In this document: piece by piece, positions 1 through 5,921 of the stretch
Layout of the letters: every line of letters begins with the position of its first letter
Position numbering within the stretch: the first letter of the stretch is position 1
Origin: F23-B02 sp045601285
GTDB taxonomy: Bacteria; Bacillota; Clostridia; Oscillospirales; Oscillospiraceae
Reading direction: 5' to 3'
Assembly: GCA_045601285.1 (NCBI GenBank)
Contig: JAZRZJ010000019.1
Coordinates: 1-9,103 of the forward strand
Length of the DNA stretch: 9,103 bases
Notes under the pieces: generated by a model
Database searches by the model: none
Told to the model about the DNA's origin: nothing
The model's input: only the letters and a program-made list of their open reading frames with translations
Position numbers and translations under genes: made by a program

Positions 1-33
1 GCTTTCCATTGACAGCTCAGCATTTTTTGCGTG

Positions 34-57
34 CTGACACTGTCAGAAAAACTGACA
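34..57. repeat. CTGACA/TGTCAG dyad cluster upstream of spoVT
   Basis: CTGACA (34-39), TGTCAG (41-46) and CTGACA (52-57) are three copies of one hexamer in alternating orientation. The first two form a palindrome around C40, and the last two can form a hairpin with an AAAAA loop. This could be an operator or the remains of a terminator of an upstream gene outside the window. The sequence does not decide between these. Confidence 0.4.
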
Positions 58-113
58 AAATACCTGTCTTGAAAACTTGCAGATAATTCAATTTTTCTCA
101 TCATTTTCCAAGC

Positions 114-142
114 GCATAATCTTCCGCGCATTGCAAACAATA
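114..142 (+). promoter_or_regulatory. Possible sigma-G-type promoter of spoVT (weak)
   Basis: GCATA (114-118), a 17-base spacer and AACAATA (136-142) loosely resemble the forespore sigma-G pattern (GYATR / CATNNTA). spoVT of Bacillus subtilis is known to be sigma-G dependent. The -10 match is partial (A..TA only), so this rests mainly on the identity of the gene. No good sigma-A promoter is visible in the same stretch. Confidence 0.2.
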
Positions 143-177
143 GAAGCGCAAACAAAATCAAGCAAGGAGAAAGATAT

Positions 178-717
178 ATGAAAGCTACAGGTATAGTCCG
201 CAGAATAGACGACCTCGGCAGAGTGGTAATTCCCAAGGAGATACGCCGCACCATGCGTATCCGCGAGGGCGACCCATTAGAGATTTTTACCGACCGGGAC
301 GGCGAGGTCATCTTCAAAAAATACTCCCCCATGGGAGAAATAACCGATTTTGCCGCACAGATATGCGACAGTCTTCACAAATCCACAGGCAGCATTGCCG
401 CAATCTGCGACCGCGACACCGTCGTTGCAATAGCCGGCGGCGCAAAGCGCGAGCTTCTGGAAAAGCCCATCTCCTCCGCCCTTGAGGGCATCATGGAAAA
501 CCGCGGAATCTTTCGCTACAGCGGAAGCTCAAGCTCCTCCGTAAGCGATTCCGATGACCGCTTCGGCATCTCAATTGCCGCTCCGATCATTTCCGAGGGC
601 GATGTCATGGGCTGTGTGCTTTTTGTTGCGCCCAGAGGCTACGAAAACGCGCCGGAGCTTGAAACAAAGCTCGCCCAGACCGTTGCATCATTCCTCGGCA
701 AGCAGATGGAAACATGA
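178..717 (+). CDS. spoVT: Stage V sporulation protein T (SpoVT), AbrB-type regulator
   Basis: DNA-binding regulator of late, forespore-specific gene expression during endospore formation; in Bacillus it modulates sigma-G-dependent genes and acts as a tetramer. The 179-residue length matches the family (about 178). Residues 1-50 are the swapped-hairpin AbrB domain, with the typical ATGIVRRIDDLGRVVIPKEI start and R-rich strand-loop. Residues about 55-178 form the GAF-like C-terminal sensor domain (GSIAAICDRDTVVAIAGG, then SIAAPIISEGDVMGCVLFVAP). A serine run (GSSSSSVSDSDD, about 116-127) sits in the loop before the last GAF strands. The ATG at 178 follows AAGGAGA (164-170) at good spacing, so the start is secure. 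It is followed at once by its own terminator and is apparently monocistronic. It marks the host as a spore former. Confidence 0.96.
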   Translation: MKATGIVRRIDDLGRVVIPKEIRRTMRIREGDPLEIFTDRDGEVIFKKYSPMGEITDFAAQICDSLHKSTGSIAAICDRDTVVAIAGGAKRELLEKPISSALEGIMENRGIFRYSGSSSSSVSDSDDRFGISIAAPIISEGDVMGCVLFVAPRGYENAPELETKLAQTVASFLGKQMET

Positions 718-718
718 G

Positions 719-752
719 AAAACGGCGGCAGAAAATTCTGCCGTCGTTTTAT
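719..752 (+). terminator. Intrinsic terminator of spoVT
   Basis: AAAACGGCGGCAGAA (719-733) pairs with TTCTGCCGTCGTTTT (736-750), with one G-U wobble and a very short loop. It begins just after the spoVT stop codon. The 3' arm itself ends in TTTT, and the 5' A-run mirrors it, so the hairpin could work in either direction. Confidence 0.85.
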
Positions 753-785
753 ACTTTTCACAACTTTTGTTTATGCAATGTCGCC

Positions 786-812
786 TTGACATTCAGACAC
801 TTTTGGTATATT
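786..812 (+). promoter_or_regulatory. Sigma-A-type promoter of the lipase gene
   Basis: A perfect -35 TTGACA (786-791) is followed by the extended -10 TGGTATATT (core TATATT 807-812) at a short 15-base spacing. An alternative core TATTAG (809-814) gives 17 bases. It lies between the spoVT terminator and the lipase ribosome binding site, leaving a leader of about 45-50 nt. Confidence 0.55.
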
Positions 813-867
813 AGTTTATTATACGGTAATAATCAATAAATTATCAATGTTTGAAAGGAGCATACAT

Positions 868-2784
868 ATGAAAGGCAAAAAGCTGCTTGCCACGCTTCTT
901 GCTGTAATGATGCTGGTACCGCTGTTTGCAGGAGTCGGTGCCGCATCTGCAGAGGAAGCAAGCGGCACTGACTATCCCACCGTTTTTGTCCACGGTCTGC
1001 TGGGCTGGGGCGATGAGGATTCCATCAACAAAATCATGCCCTACTGGGGTATGACCGCAGGCGACATGAACGCCTACATGCAGGACCTCGGCTACAACAC
1101 CTATGTTGCCTCCGTGGGTCCCGTATCCAGTGCATGGGACCGCTGCTGTGAGCTTTACGCTCAGCTTGCGGGCGCCAAGGTCGATTACGGTCAGGCTCAC
1201 GCAGACAAGTGCTGCGCACAGTTTGAGGAGCTGGGCTACGACCTGCACCACGACCGCTACGGCCGCGACTACACGGGCAAGGCCCTCATTGACGAAAACT
1301 GGGGGCCCATTTATGAAAACGGCAAGGTCGTGGGCTGGTATGATACCAAGGTCAACCTTGTGGGCCATTCCTTCGGCGGCCCCACCATCGTTGAATTTCT
1401 CCAGCTTCTTGCGGAGGGTGACGAGGCCGAACGCGAATGGGGCAGACAGCAGGCCGCGCTTTACGGCGGAGACTGGCATGACTACATCTCCCCGCTGTTC
1501 TGGGGCGACTACAACGGCGAGTACCTCGTAAACTCCCTCACCACTCTTGCGGGCGTTCTCAACGGCACCACCTTCATCTCCGCCTGCGATGACGAAACCG
1601 CTTTCCTCACCGACTTCGTTATGATGCTGGGCAACGCCATCGGCGTCACCGACCTTGTGGGTCTTTACGATTTCCAGCTTGAGCACTTCGGCCTCACCAA
1701 GACCCCCGGCACCGATGCCAAGGCATTCTTCGATTACGTCAAGCGCGAGGGCTTCATTGCCGCTGACGACCAGGCATGGTATGACCTGTCCGTTGCAGGC
1801 TGCAACGAGCTGAAGCAGGGCTGGGAAACCTATGACAACGTTTACTACTTCTCCTACGCCGGTGACAAGACCCACGAGCTTCTGGGCAACAGTGTTCCCG
1901 ATATTGACATGTGGCTGCTGTTCATGCCCTTCTCCACGAAGATCGGCGCCTACGTCAACCGCTACGAGTTTGTTGACAATGTTGACGGCACCCGCTGGGG
2001 CCACATCGACGATCAGTGGAAGCCAAATGACGGCATGGTAAACACCATTGCCGCACGCTATCCTCTGGGCGCCGCAAACAAGCCCTATGACGAAAACTGC
2101 ATCGAGCCGGGCGTATGGAACGTATATCCCGACCAGGATATTGACCATCTCGGCTTCAGCGGCGGCATTCTGAACTCCAAGCCCCTTCAGTGCCGCGAGT
2201 TCTATAAGAACCTTATGGAAGACATTGCCGCAACCAAGCCCGTAGGCAGTCAGGGCGCCGCAAGGTTTGTTGACGTCAGGGAAGGCAGCGTTTACTATGA
2301 CGCAGTAGACTGGGCAGTCACAAACGGCGTTACCAAGGGCATTGACGCAATCCACTTTGCACCCGATGCAGACTGCACACGCGGTCAGGTCGTCACTATG
2401 CTGTGGCGCGCCGCAGGCTGTCCCGAATGCAGCACGGAAGGCTGTCCCTTCGTCGATGTTTCCGAAAGCAGCCCCTACTACGATGCAATTCTCTGGGCCG
2501 TTGAAAAGGGCATCGCCAAGGGCTATGACGCAAGTCATTTCTGCCCGAACAAGACCGTTACAAGAGCAGAATTTGTCACCTTCCTTTACCGTTACAGCGG
2601 CTCTCCCGCAGTAAGCGGCGGTAGCCCCTTTGCTGACGTAAAGGACGGCGGTGCATTCACCGACGCAATCGTCTGGGCAGCGGAAAACGGCATCACCACG
2701 GGCTATGACGCAAGTCATTTCCGCCCCGATGAAGTCTGCGCTCGCTGGCAGGTCGTTCTGTTCCTGTACAGAGCCTTCGCATAA
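868..2784 (+). CDS. Secreted SLH-anchored zinc lipase (family I.5-like)
   Basis: Predicted exported triacylglycerol lipase/carboxylesterase held on the cell wall. I place the start at ATG 868: AAAGGAG (854-860) is correctly spaced for it, whereas ATG 847 lies upstream of that site. The 638-residue protein has a signal peptide with likely cleavage after ASA28. Residues about 35-450 align from memory along their whole length with Geobacillus/Bacillus family I.5 lipases: HGLLGWG oxyanion loop (42-48), GHSFG nucleophile elbow with Ser168, Asp388 in NDGMVNT, and His427 in DIDHLG. All four family zinc ligands have counterparts: Asp91, His111, His128 and Asp301. Three SLH repeats follow (about 465-518, 526-578, 587-638), ending at the C-terminus. 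Oddities: an 11-residue insertion between the two zinc histidines, loss of the family calcium ligands after His427, and many cysteines. It is monocistronic. The substrate (lipid or synthetic polyester) is not determined by sequence; related anaerobe enzymes are reported to cleave polyesters. Confidence 0.93.
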   Translation: MKGKKLLATLLAVMMLVPLFAGVGAASAEEASGTDYPTVFVHGLLGWGDEDSINKIMPYWGMTAGDMNAYMQDLGYNTYVASVGPVSSAWDRCCELYAQLAGAKVDYGQAHADKCCAQFEELGYDLHHDRYGRDYTGKALIDENWGPIYENGKVVGWYDTKVNLVGHSFGGPTIVEFLQLLAEGDEAEREWGRQQAALYGGDWHDYISPLFWGDYNGEYLVNSLTTLAGVLNGTTFISACDDETAFLTDFVMMLGNAIGVTDLVGLYDFQLEHFGLTKTPGTDAKAFFDYVKREGFIAADDQAWYDLSVAGCNELKQGWETYDNVYYFSYAGDKTHELLGNSVPDIDMWLLFMPFSTKIGAYVNRYEFVDNVDGTRWGHIDDQWKPNDGMVNTIAARYPLGAANKPYDENCIEPGVWNVYPDQDIDHLGFSGGILNSKPLQCREFYKNLMEDIAATKPVGSQGAARFVDVREGSVYYDAVDWAVTNGVTKGIDAIHFAPDADCTRGQVVTMLWRAAGCPECSTEGCPFVDVSESSPYYDAILWAVEKGIAKGYDASHFCPNKTVTRAEFVTFLYRYSGSPAVSGGSPFADVKDGGAFTDAIVWAAENGITTGYDASHFRPDEVCARWQVVLFLYRAFA

Positions 2785-2795
2785 CAGCAAGCATT

Positions 2796-2830
2796 AAGAA
2801 GCGCCGTCATTGACGGTGCTTCTTTTTCTT
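2796..2830 (+). terminator. Intrinsic terminator of the lipase gene
   Basis: AAGAAGCGCCGTC (2796-2808) pairs with GACGGTGCTTCTT (2812-2824) with one G-U wobble, followed by a T-rich tail (TTCTT). It starts 11 bases after the lipase stop. The ATG at 2810 lies in the loop of this hairpin, which argues against that codon as the start of the next gene. Confidence 0.88.
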
Positions 2831-2857
2831 GCAGTGTATCCCGCGTTCTGCTACAAT
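2829..2857 (+). promoter_or_regulatory. Sigma-A promoter of the MBL/C39-like operon
   Basis: TTGCAG (2829-2834), exactly 17 bases, then TACAAT (2852-2857). It directly follows the lipase terminator. Transcription would start near 2863-2865, at the edge of the AAAAGGAG ribosome binding site (2863-2870), giving a very short leader of about 15 nt. Confidence 0.65.
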
Positions 2858-2878
2858 AAAGCAAAAGGAGCTGATAGT

Positions 2879-3490
2879 GTGAAACTCACCTGGTACGGTC
2901 ATGCCTGCTTTAAGCTTGAAACGGCAGAGGGCAGCATTGTTTTTGACCCATACGAAAACGGTTATTTACCCAAGCTTGCCCTGCCCGAAATATCCGCCGA
3001 CGCGGTGGTCTGCAGCCACGGTCACGGCGACCACAGCGCCGCCGACGCGGTGACGCTCACGGGCAGAACGCCGACCTTTAAAATGACGCAGCTTTCCTGC
3101 TTTCACGATGAGGTGCGCGGCTTAAAGCGCGGCAAAAATCTCATCACAGTGATAGAGGCCGAGGGCAAACGGATTGCCCATTTCGGCGACCTCGGACATG
3201 AGCTCAGCAGGGCTCAGCTCAAGGAGCTGGGCAGCATCGACGTGCTGCTCATTCCCGTAGGCGCAGTGTACACAATTGACGCGGAAACGGCAAAACAGGT
3301 CTGCGAAAAGGTTCAGCCAAAGCTTATAGTTCCCATGCACTACCGCATGGGAAATGCGGGACTTCAGAACGTTGCGCCCGTGGAGGATTTTCTTGCGCTC
3401 TATCCTGAAGCCGAAGTGCTTCGGCTTGGAAAAAGCTCCTGGGATATTAGCGAAATTCCGCAATCTGTGGTGGTGTTTGAATTATGCTGA
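2879..3490 (+). CDS. Metallo-beta-lactamase-fold hydrolase (UPF0173-like)
   Basis: Small cytoplasmic metal-dependent hydrolase of the beta-lactamase superfamily, nearest in layout to UPF0173/YtkL and UlaG-like single-domain proteins. The physiological substrate is unknown. I use the GTG at 2879, giving 203 residues: AAAAGGAG (2863-2870) is 8 bases upstream, the protein then begins with the family-typical VKLTWYGHACF, and a promoter lies just before it. The longer ATG at 2810 falls inside a terminator. Metal-site motifs are SHGHGDHS (His47, His49, Asp51, His52), HFGDLGH (Asp104, His107) and PMH (His154); His76 is another possible ligand. There is no signal peptide or membrane segment. The stop codon overlaps the next start (ATGCTGA), so the two proteins are probably made together. 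Confidence 0.88.
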   Translation: MKLTWYGHACFKLETAEGSIVFDPYENGYLPKLALPEISADAVVCSHGHGDHSAADAVTLTGRTPTFKMTQLSCFHDEVRGLKRGKNLITVIEAEGKRIAHFGDLGHELSRAQLKELGSIDVLLIPVGAVYTIDAETAKQVCEKVQPKLIVPMHYRMGNAGLQNVAPVEDFLALYPEAEVLRLGKSSWDISEIPQSVVVFELC

Positions 3491-3972
3491 TTTACAACCA
3501 GAACTCCGACAAATACCGTGATATCAAATACGGAAAATCCAATCTCGGCAAAAGCGGCTGTGCCGCAATCGCCTCCTACAACGCCCTTGAAATGCTGGGC
3601 ATCGGTATGCCCATGCCCCAGGTTATCGCTGCCTACGAAAAGCAGTTTTCAAGGGGCGGCGGGCTTCTTGCCGGCGGCAGACTCGGCGCGCTTCCGACAG
3701 ATATCCGACGCTTTCTGAAAAACAGGAAGCTGCTCTTCTGCGGGGGATTTCTGCGCAAAATGCTGGGCATAAAAAAGCCCGGGGTTTTCATTGTCACCTA
3801 CTGGAACAAGCCCTTCACCCGCGGCGCCCATACCATAGCGGTTAAATTTGACGGCGAAAGCTACACCGCCGTAAACTACGGCGGCGGCGTTTGCAGGAAA
3901 AGCAGTCTTGCTGAGTTTATCCCCGGAAGGCTCCACTTCATTTTCGGCTTTTTCCTACCCCGCAACGATTAA
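3484..3972 (+). CDS. Small C39/papain-like putative cysteine peptidase
   Basis: I cannot name a characterised family; the best description is a C39-like (papain-fold) protein of 162 residues. A glycine-rich stretch leads into GKSGCAAIASYNALEMLG with candidate nucleophile Cys26 at a helix start. GAHTIAV supplies His116 and YTAVNYGGG supplies Asn131, a spacing compatible with a Cys-His-Asn triad. The classical oxyanion Gln a few residues before Cys is not obvious (Asn20 is six before; Gln6 is far). There is no signal peptide or clear membrane span, though residues 150-158 are hydrophobic. There is no strong ribosome binding site of its own; it starts inside the last codons of the MBL gene (7-base overlap), implying translational coupling. 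Its TAA stop is the first codon of a MITE-like terminal repeat. Activity as a peptidase, amidase or inactive fold is open. Confidence 0.75.
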   Translation: MLIYNQNSDKYRDIKYGKSNLGKSGCAAIASYNALEMLGIGMPMPQVIAAYEKQFSRGGGLLAGGRLGALPTDIRRFLKNRKLLFCGGFLRKMLGIKKPGVFIVTYWNKPFTRGAHTIAVKFDGESYTAVNYGGGVCRKSSLAEFIPGRLHFIFGFFLPRND

Positions 3973-4135
3973 TACTAATACCTAATAAAAACATTCAATT
4001 TGAAGCGGTGTGATTTTCGGAAGGCTTGTGCGAAGACCGCAGAGCATAATGGAGATATATGGTCAAGGGCATGGGCGCAGCATGACGTAAATCACACCGC
4101 TTCAAATTAAACTGTTTTATTAGAATTCAGTATTA
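3970..4135. mobile_element. 166-bp MITE-like element with 47-bp terminal inverted repeats
   Basis: The left arm (3970-4016) and right arm (4089-4135) are inverted repeats. The inner 20 bases (3997-4016 and 4089-4108) are perfect, and the outer 27 match at 19 positions without gaps, ending in TAATACT / AGTATTA. The 72-bp core has no open reading frame of note. No transposase is present and I see no clear target duplication. The length, the terminal repeats and the position abutting a stop codon suggest a non-autonomous element. A long-stem structural RNA is the alternative. Confidence 0.6.
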
Positions 4136-4144
4136 GGTCAGATA

Positions 4145-4173
4145 TTGCTCATTCATAGCAAATACGGTATAAT
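4145..4173 (+). promoter_or_regulatory. Sigma-A promoter of the phosphoesterase gene
   Basis: TTGCTC (4145-4150), a 17-base spacer and a perfect TATAAT (4168-4173). It lies just after the MITE-like element, about 160 bases before the gene, and predicts a leader of roughly 150-155 nt. Confidence 0.65.
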
Positions 4174-4208
4174 AACCAATGAGAACTCCATTTTATACTA
4201 AATCCCCA

Positions 4209-4225
4209 TGCACAGAAGCTGTGCA
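4209..4225 (+). other. Leader hairpin before the phosphoesterase gene
   Basis: TGCACAG (4209-4215) and CTGTGCA (4219-4225) form a perfect 7-bp stem around an AAG loop, about 30 nt into the predicted leader. The rest of the leader (4226-4320) matches no riboswitch class I recognise. There is no T-run after the stem, so it is not a simple attenuator. Confidence 0.35.
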
Positions 4226-4333
4226 CCACCATAAAAGGGCGGCTCAAAACCTGCAAATCCCTATGCTGCACACCTTTACTCTTAAAGCTTTTTATCAGGG
4301 TAGCATTAAAAGAATTTCACGAAAGGATGTTGG

Positions 4334-5659
4334 ATGATGTTCTCTTTTGGCAATGCGTTTCACGTGTCGATATCGAAGCTTCTGGCGACGCTTTATACCG
4401 CGCTGTCCGTACTCGGCGGCGGAATTTTTTATCACGACACTCTGCCGCAGGCACCCGCAGATTTCACGCCCGTAGTACGCTTTGCGGTGTGCAGTGATGT
4501 GCACTTAAACGGCGATCCCAATCAGACGGAGGCAGCGCGTTTCGGTAAGCTCATACGCTTCATGAACGACTACTCCGACGCACAGGAATACAAGGGCTTC
4601 GACGCGCTGTGCGTCTGCGGAGATTTCACCAATTCAGGCGCAGCCGAGGAATACGATGTGTTCAACAGCGTGATCGCCGAAAATCTGCGCGAGGGGACGC
4701 AGCTTCTCACCTGCATGGGCAACCACGAGTTCATAAGCACCCGCGACAAGGACCCGCGCCTCGCCTGCCGACTGTACGAGGAAAAGATGGGCGGCAGCCT
4801 CAATACCTCGGTCAAGATAAACGGCTATCATTTCATACTCTGCTCGTATGACGAAACAGGCAGCACCTTCATAGGCCGCACACCGTGGCTCGAGAAGCAG
4901 CTTTTCAGTGCAGTCAAGGACACCGGAGACAAGCCGGTCTTTGTCTTTCAACATCCCGCACCCTTCGGCACGATCTACGGCAGTGTCAATTGGGGCGATG
5001 CCTCCATTCCCGCTGTGCTGGGAAAATACCCGCAGGTCGTTGATTTTTCGGGGCACTCGCACTACCCCGTGAACGACCCGCGCTCGATATGGCAGGGCGG
5101 CTACACGGCGCTCGGCTGCGGCACGCTCAGTTATTTTGAGACGGAGCTTGACGGTGTCGACGGCCAGTTCCCGTATTCGTATAAAGAGGCGGCACAGTTT
5201 TATATCGTTGAGGCCGACGCCGAGGGCAATGTCCGCGTCATGCCCTATGACCTCATCACCGACAGCTTCTTTGACAATGCGTATTACCTCACGGAGCTTG
5301 CCTGCCGCAACTACGAATACTCGTATCTCAAGATGAAGCAGCGTGATCCGGCGCCCGTGTTCCCTGCCGATACGCAAATTTCCACGGAGCTTAGCGCAAA
5401 CGGAGATACGATCCTCCGCTTCACCGGAGCGAAGGACAGATTCGTGGTGGAAAGCTACAAGCTGAGTGTAACGAAAAACGGCATCACTGTGGCGGATGAT
5501 AATTTCTCCGGCAAGTATATGTACCTTTTTGAAGACGACAGCTATACGGTCAATCTCGGGAAGCTTCAAAGCGGCAAAACGTACTGCGTGTCGATAACCG
5601 CTATGAACGCTTATGCCGAGCTGTCAAAGCCGCTCACGTATTCGTTCACGGCAAAGTGA
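4334..5659 (+). CDS. Exported calcineurin-like metallophosphoesterase with Fn3-like tail
   Basis: Predicted extracytoplasmic phosphoesterase with a dinuclear metal centre; the substrate is unknown. Of 441 residues, 11-33 form a hydrophobic signal peptide or anchor. Residues about 48-260 are the catalytic domain with all blocks in order: SDVHL (Asp55, His57), GDFTN (Asp97), GNHE (Asn130, His131), QHPAPFG (His207) and GHSHYP (His241, His243). Residues about 345-440 look like a fibronectin type III or Ig-like beta domain (LQSGKTYCVSITAMNAY near the end). GAAAGGA (4321-4327) precedes two adjacent ATGs (4334 and 4337); the second has the slightly better spacing, and the choice changes one residue. 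It has its own promoter and long leader and converges on the following minus-strand gene. Nucleotidase, phosphodiesterase or phosphatase roles are all possible. Confidence 0.9.
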   Translation: MMFSFGNAFHVSISKLLATLYTALSVLGGGIFYHDTLPQAPADFTPVVRFAVCSDVHLNGDPNQTEAARFGKLIRFMNDYSDAQEYKGFDALCVCGDFTNSGAAEEYDVFNSVIAENLREGTQLLTCMGNHEFISTRDKDPRLACRLYEEKMGGSLNTSVKINGYHFILCSYDETGSTFIGRTPWLEKQLFSAVKDTGDKPVFVFQHPAPFGTIYGSVNWGDASIPAVLGKYPQVVDFSGHSHYPVNDPRSIWQGGYTALGCGTLSYFETELDGVDGQFPYSYKEAAQFYIVEADAEGNVRVMPYDLITDSFFDNAYYLTELACRNYEYSYLKMKQRDPAPVFPADTQISTELSANGDTILRFTGAKDRFVVESYKLSVTKNGITVADDNFSGKYMYLFEDDSYTVNLGKLQSGKTYCVSITAMNAYAELSKPLTYSFTAK

Positions 5660-5712
5660 TCGGAATCGGGAGTTTGGAAAAACGCTGTAATATCAAGCTT
5701 TTTGCAAAAAGA

Positions 5713-5761
5713 AACCGCACCGTAACATCAATACTTTTCGTATCAATATTACAGTGCGGTT
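5713..5761 (-). terminator. Terminator of the carboxyethylornithine synthase gene
   Basis: Read on the minus strand, a 13-base arm AACCGCACTGTAA pairs with TTACGGTGCGGTT (one wobble), and the 3' arm is followed by TCTTTTTG. The loop side holds a second small pairing (ATAC/GTAT, 5730-5741) and two direct copies of ATCAATA. On the plus strand the hairpin is followed by CCCTTGG, so it should terminate mainly minus-strand transcripts. Confidence 0.6.
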
Positions 5762-5790
5762 CCCTTGGCAAATGCTGATATTTTTGATAC

Positions 5791-5825
5791 AATGCACCAA
5801 AGAAAAAAGCTTTGGTGCATTTTAT
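5791..5825 (+). terminator. Terminator of the phosphoesterase gene
   Basis: AATGCACCAAAG (5791-5802) pairs perfectly with CTTTGGTGCATT (5810-5821) across a 7-base A-rich loop, followed by TTTAT. The right arm is also the first unit of the 20-base-period TTTGGTGCA array, so terminator and repeat share sequence. Confidence 0.6.
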
Positions 5826-5889
5826 AATTCTCTGGTGCAAATCGAAAATCTTTGGTGCATATCATTTCCTTTGGTGCAAATGACAACGG
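5810..5889. repeat. Four-unit tandem array, period 20, of CTTTGGTGCA
   Basis: The core TTTGGTGCA (TCTGGTGCA in unit 2) begins at 5811, 5831, 5851 and 5870, so the units are 20, 20 and 19 bases apart. Only the first ten bases of each unit (CTTTGGTGCA) are conserved; the next ten vary and are AT-rich. One inverted copy (TGCACCAAAG, 5793-5802) precedes the array. It lies in the 3' untranslated region of the minus-strand synthase gene. Confidence 0.75.
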
Positions 5890-5921
5890 ACGCTTCGTAT
5901 TTATCAAGTCTGTCTGCTGCA

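Noticed and set aside
847..867. Upstream ATG as start of the lipase
   Set aside because: It lies before the AAAGGAG site that fits ATG 868, and would put a charged MFERSIH stretch ahead of an otherwise standard signal peptide.
844..2790. Minus-strand open frame of 648 codons opposite the lipase gene
   Set aside because: It is the antisense shadow of a GC-rich reading frame with strong codon bias. The plus strand carries signal peptide, triad, SLH repeats, promoter and terminator, while the minus frame has no ribosome site and no recognisable motif.
2810..2878. ATG 2810 as start of the MBL gene
   Set aside because: It falls in the lipase terminator loop and upstream of the gene's own promoter. 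The added 23 residues do not belong to the family, and GTG 2879 has an excellent ribosome site.
4634..5569. Minus-strand open frame of 311 codons opposite the phosphoesterase
   Set aside because: Antisense shadow of a gene with all family motifs. It has no start signal and no family resemblance.
5810..5889. The 20-base-period array as a CRISPR
   Set aside because: The conserved core is only ten bases and the intervals about ten. CRISPR repeats and spacers are far longer, and there are no cas genes.
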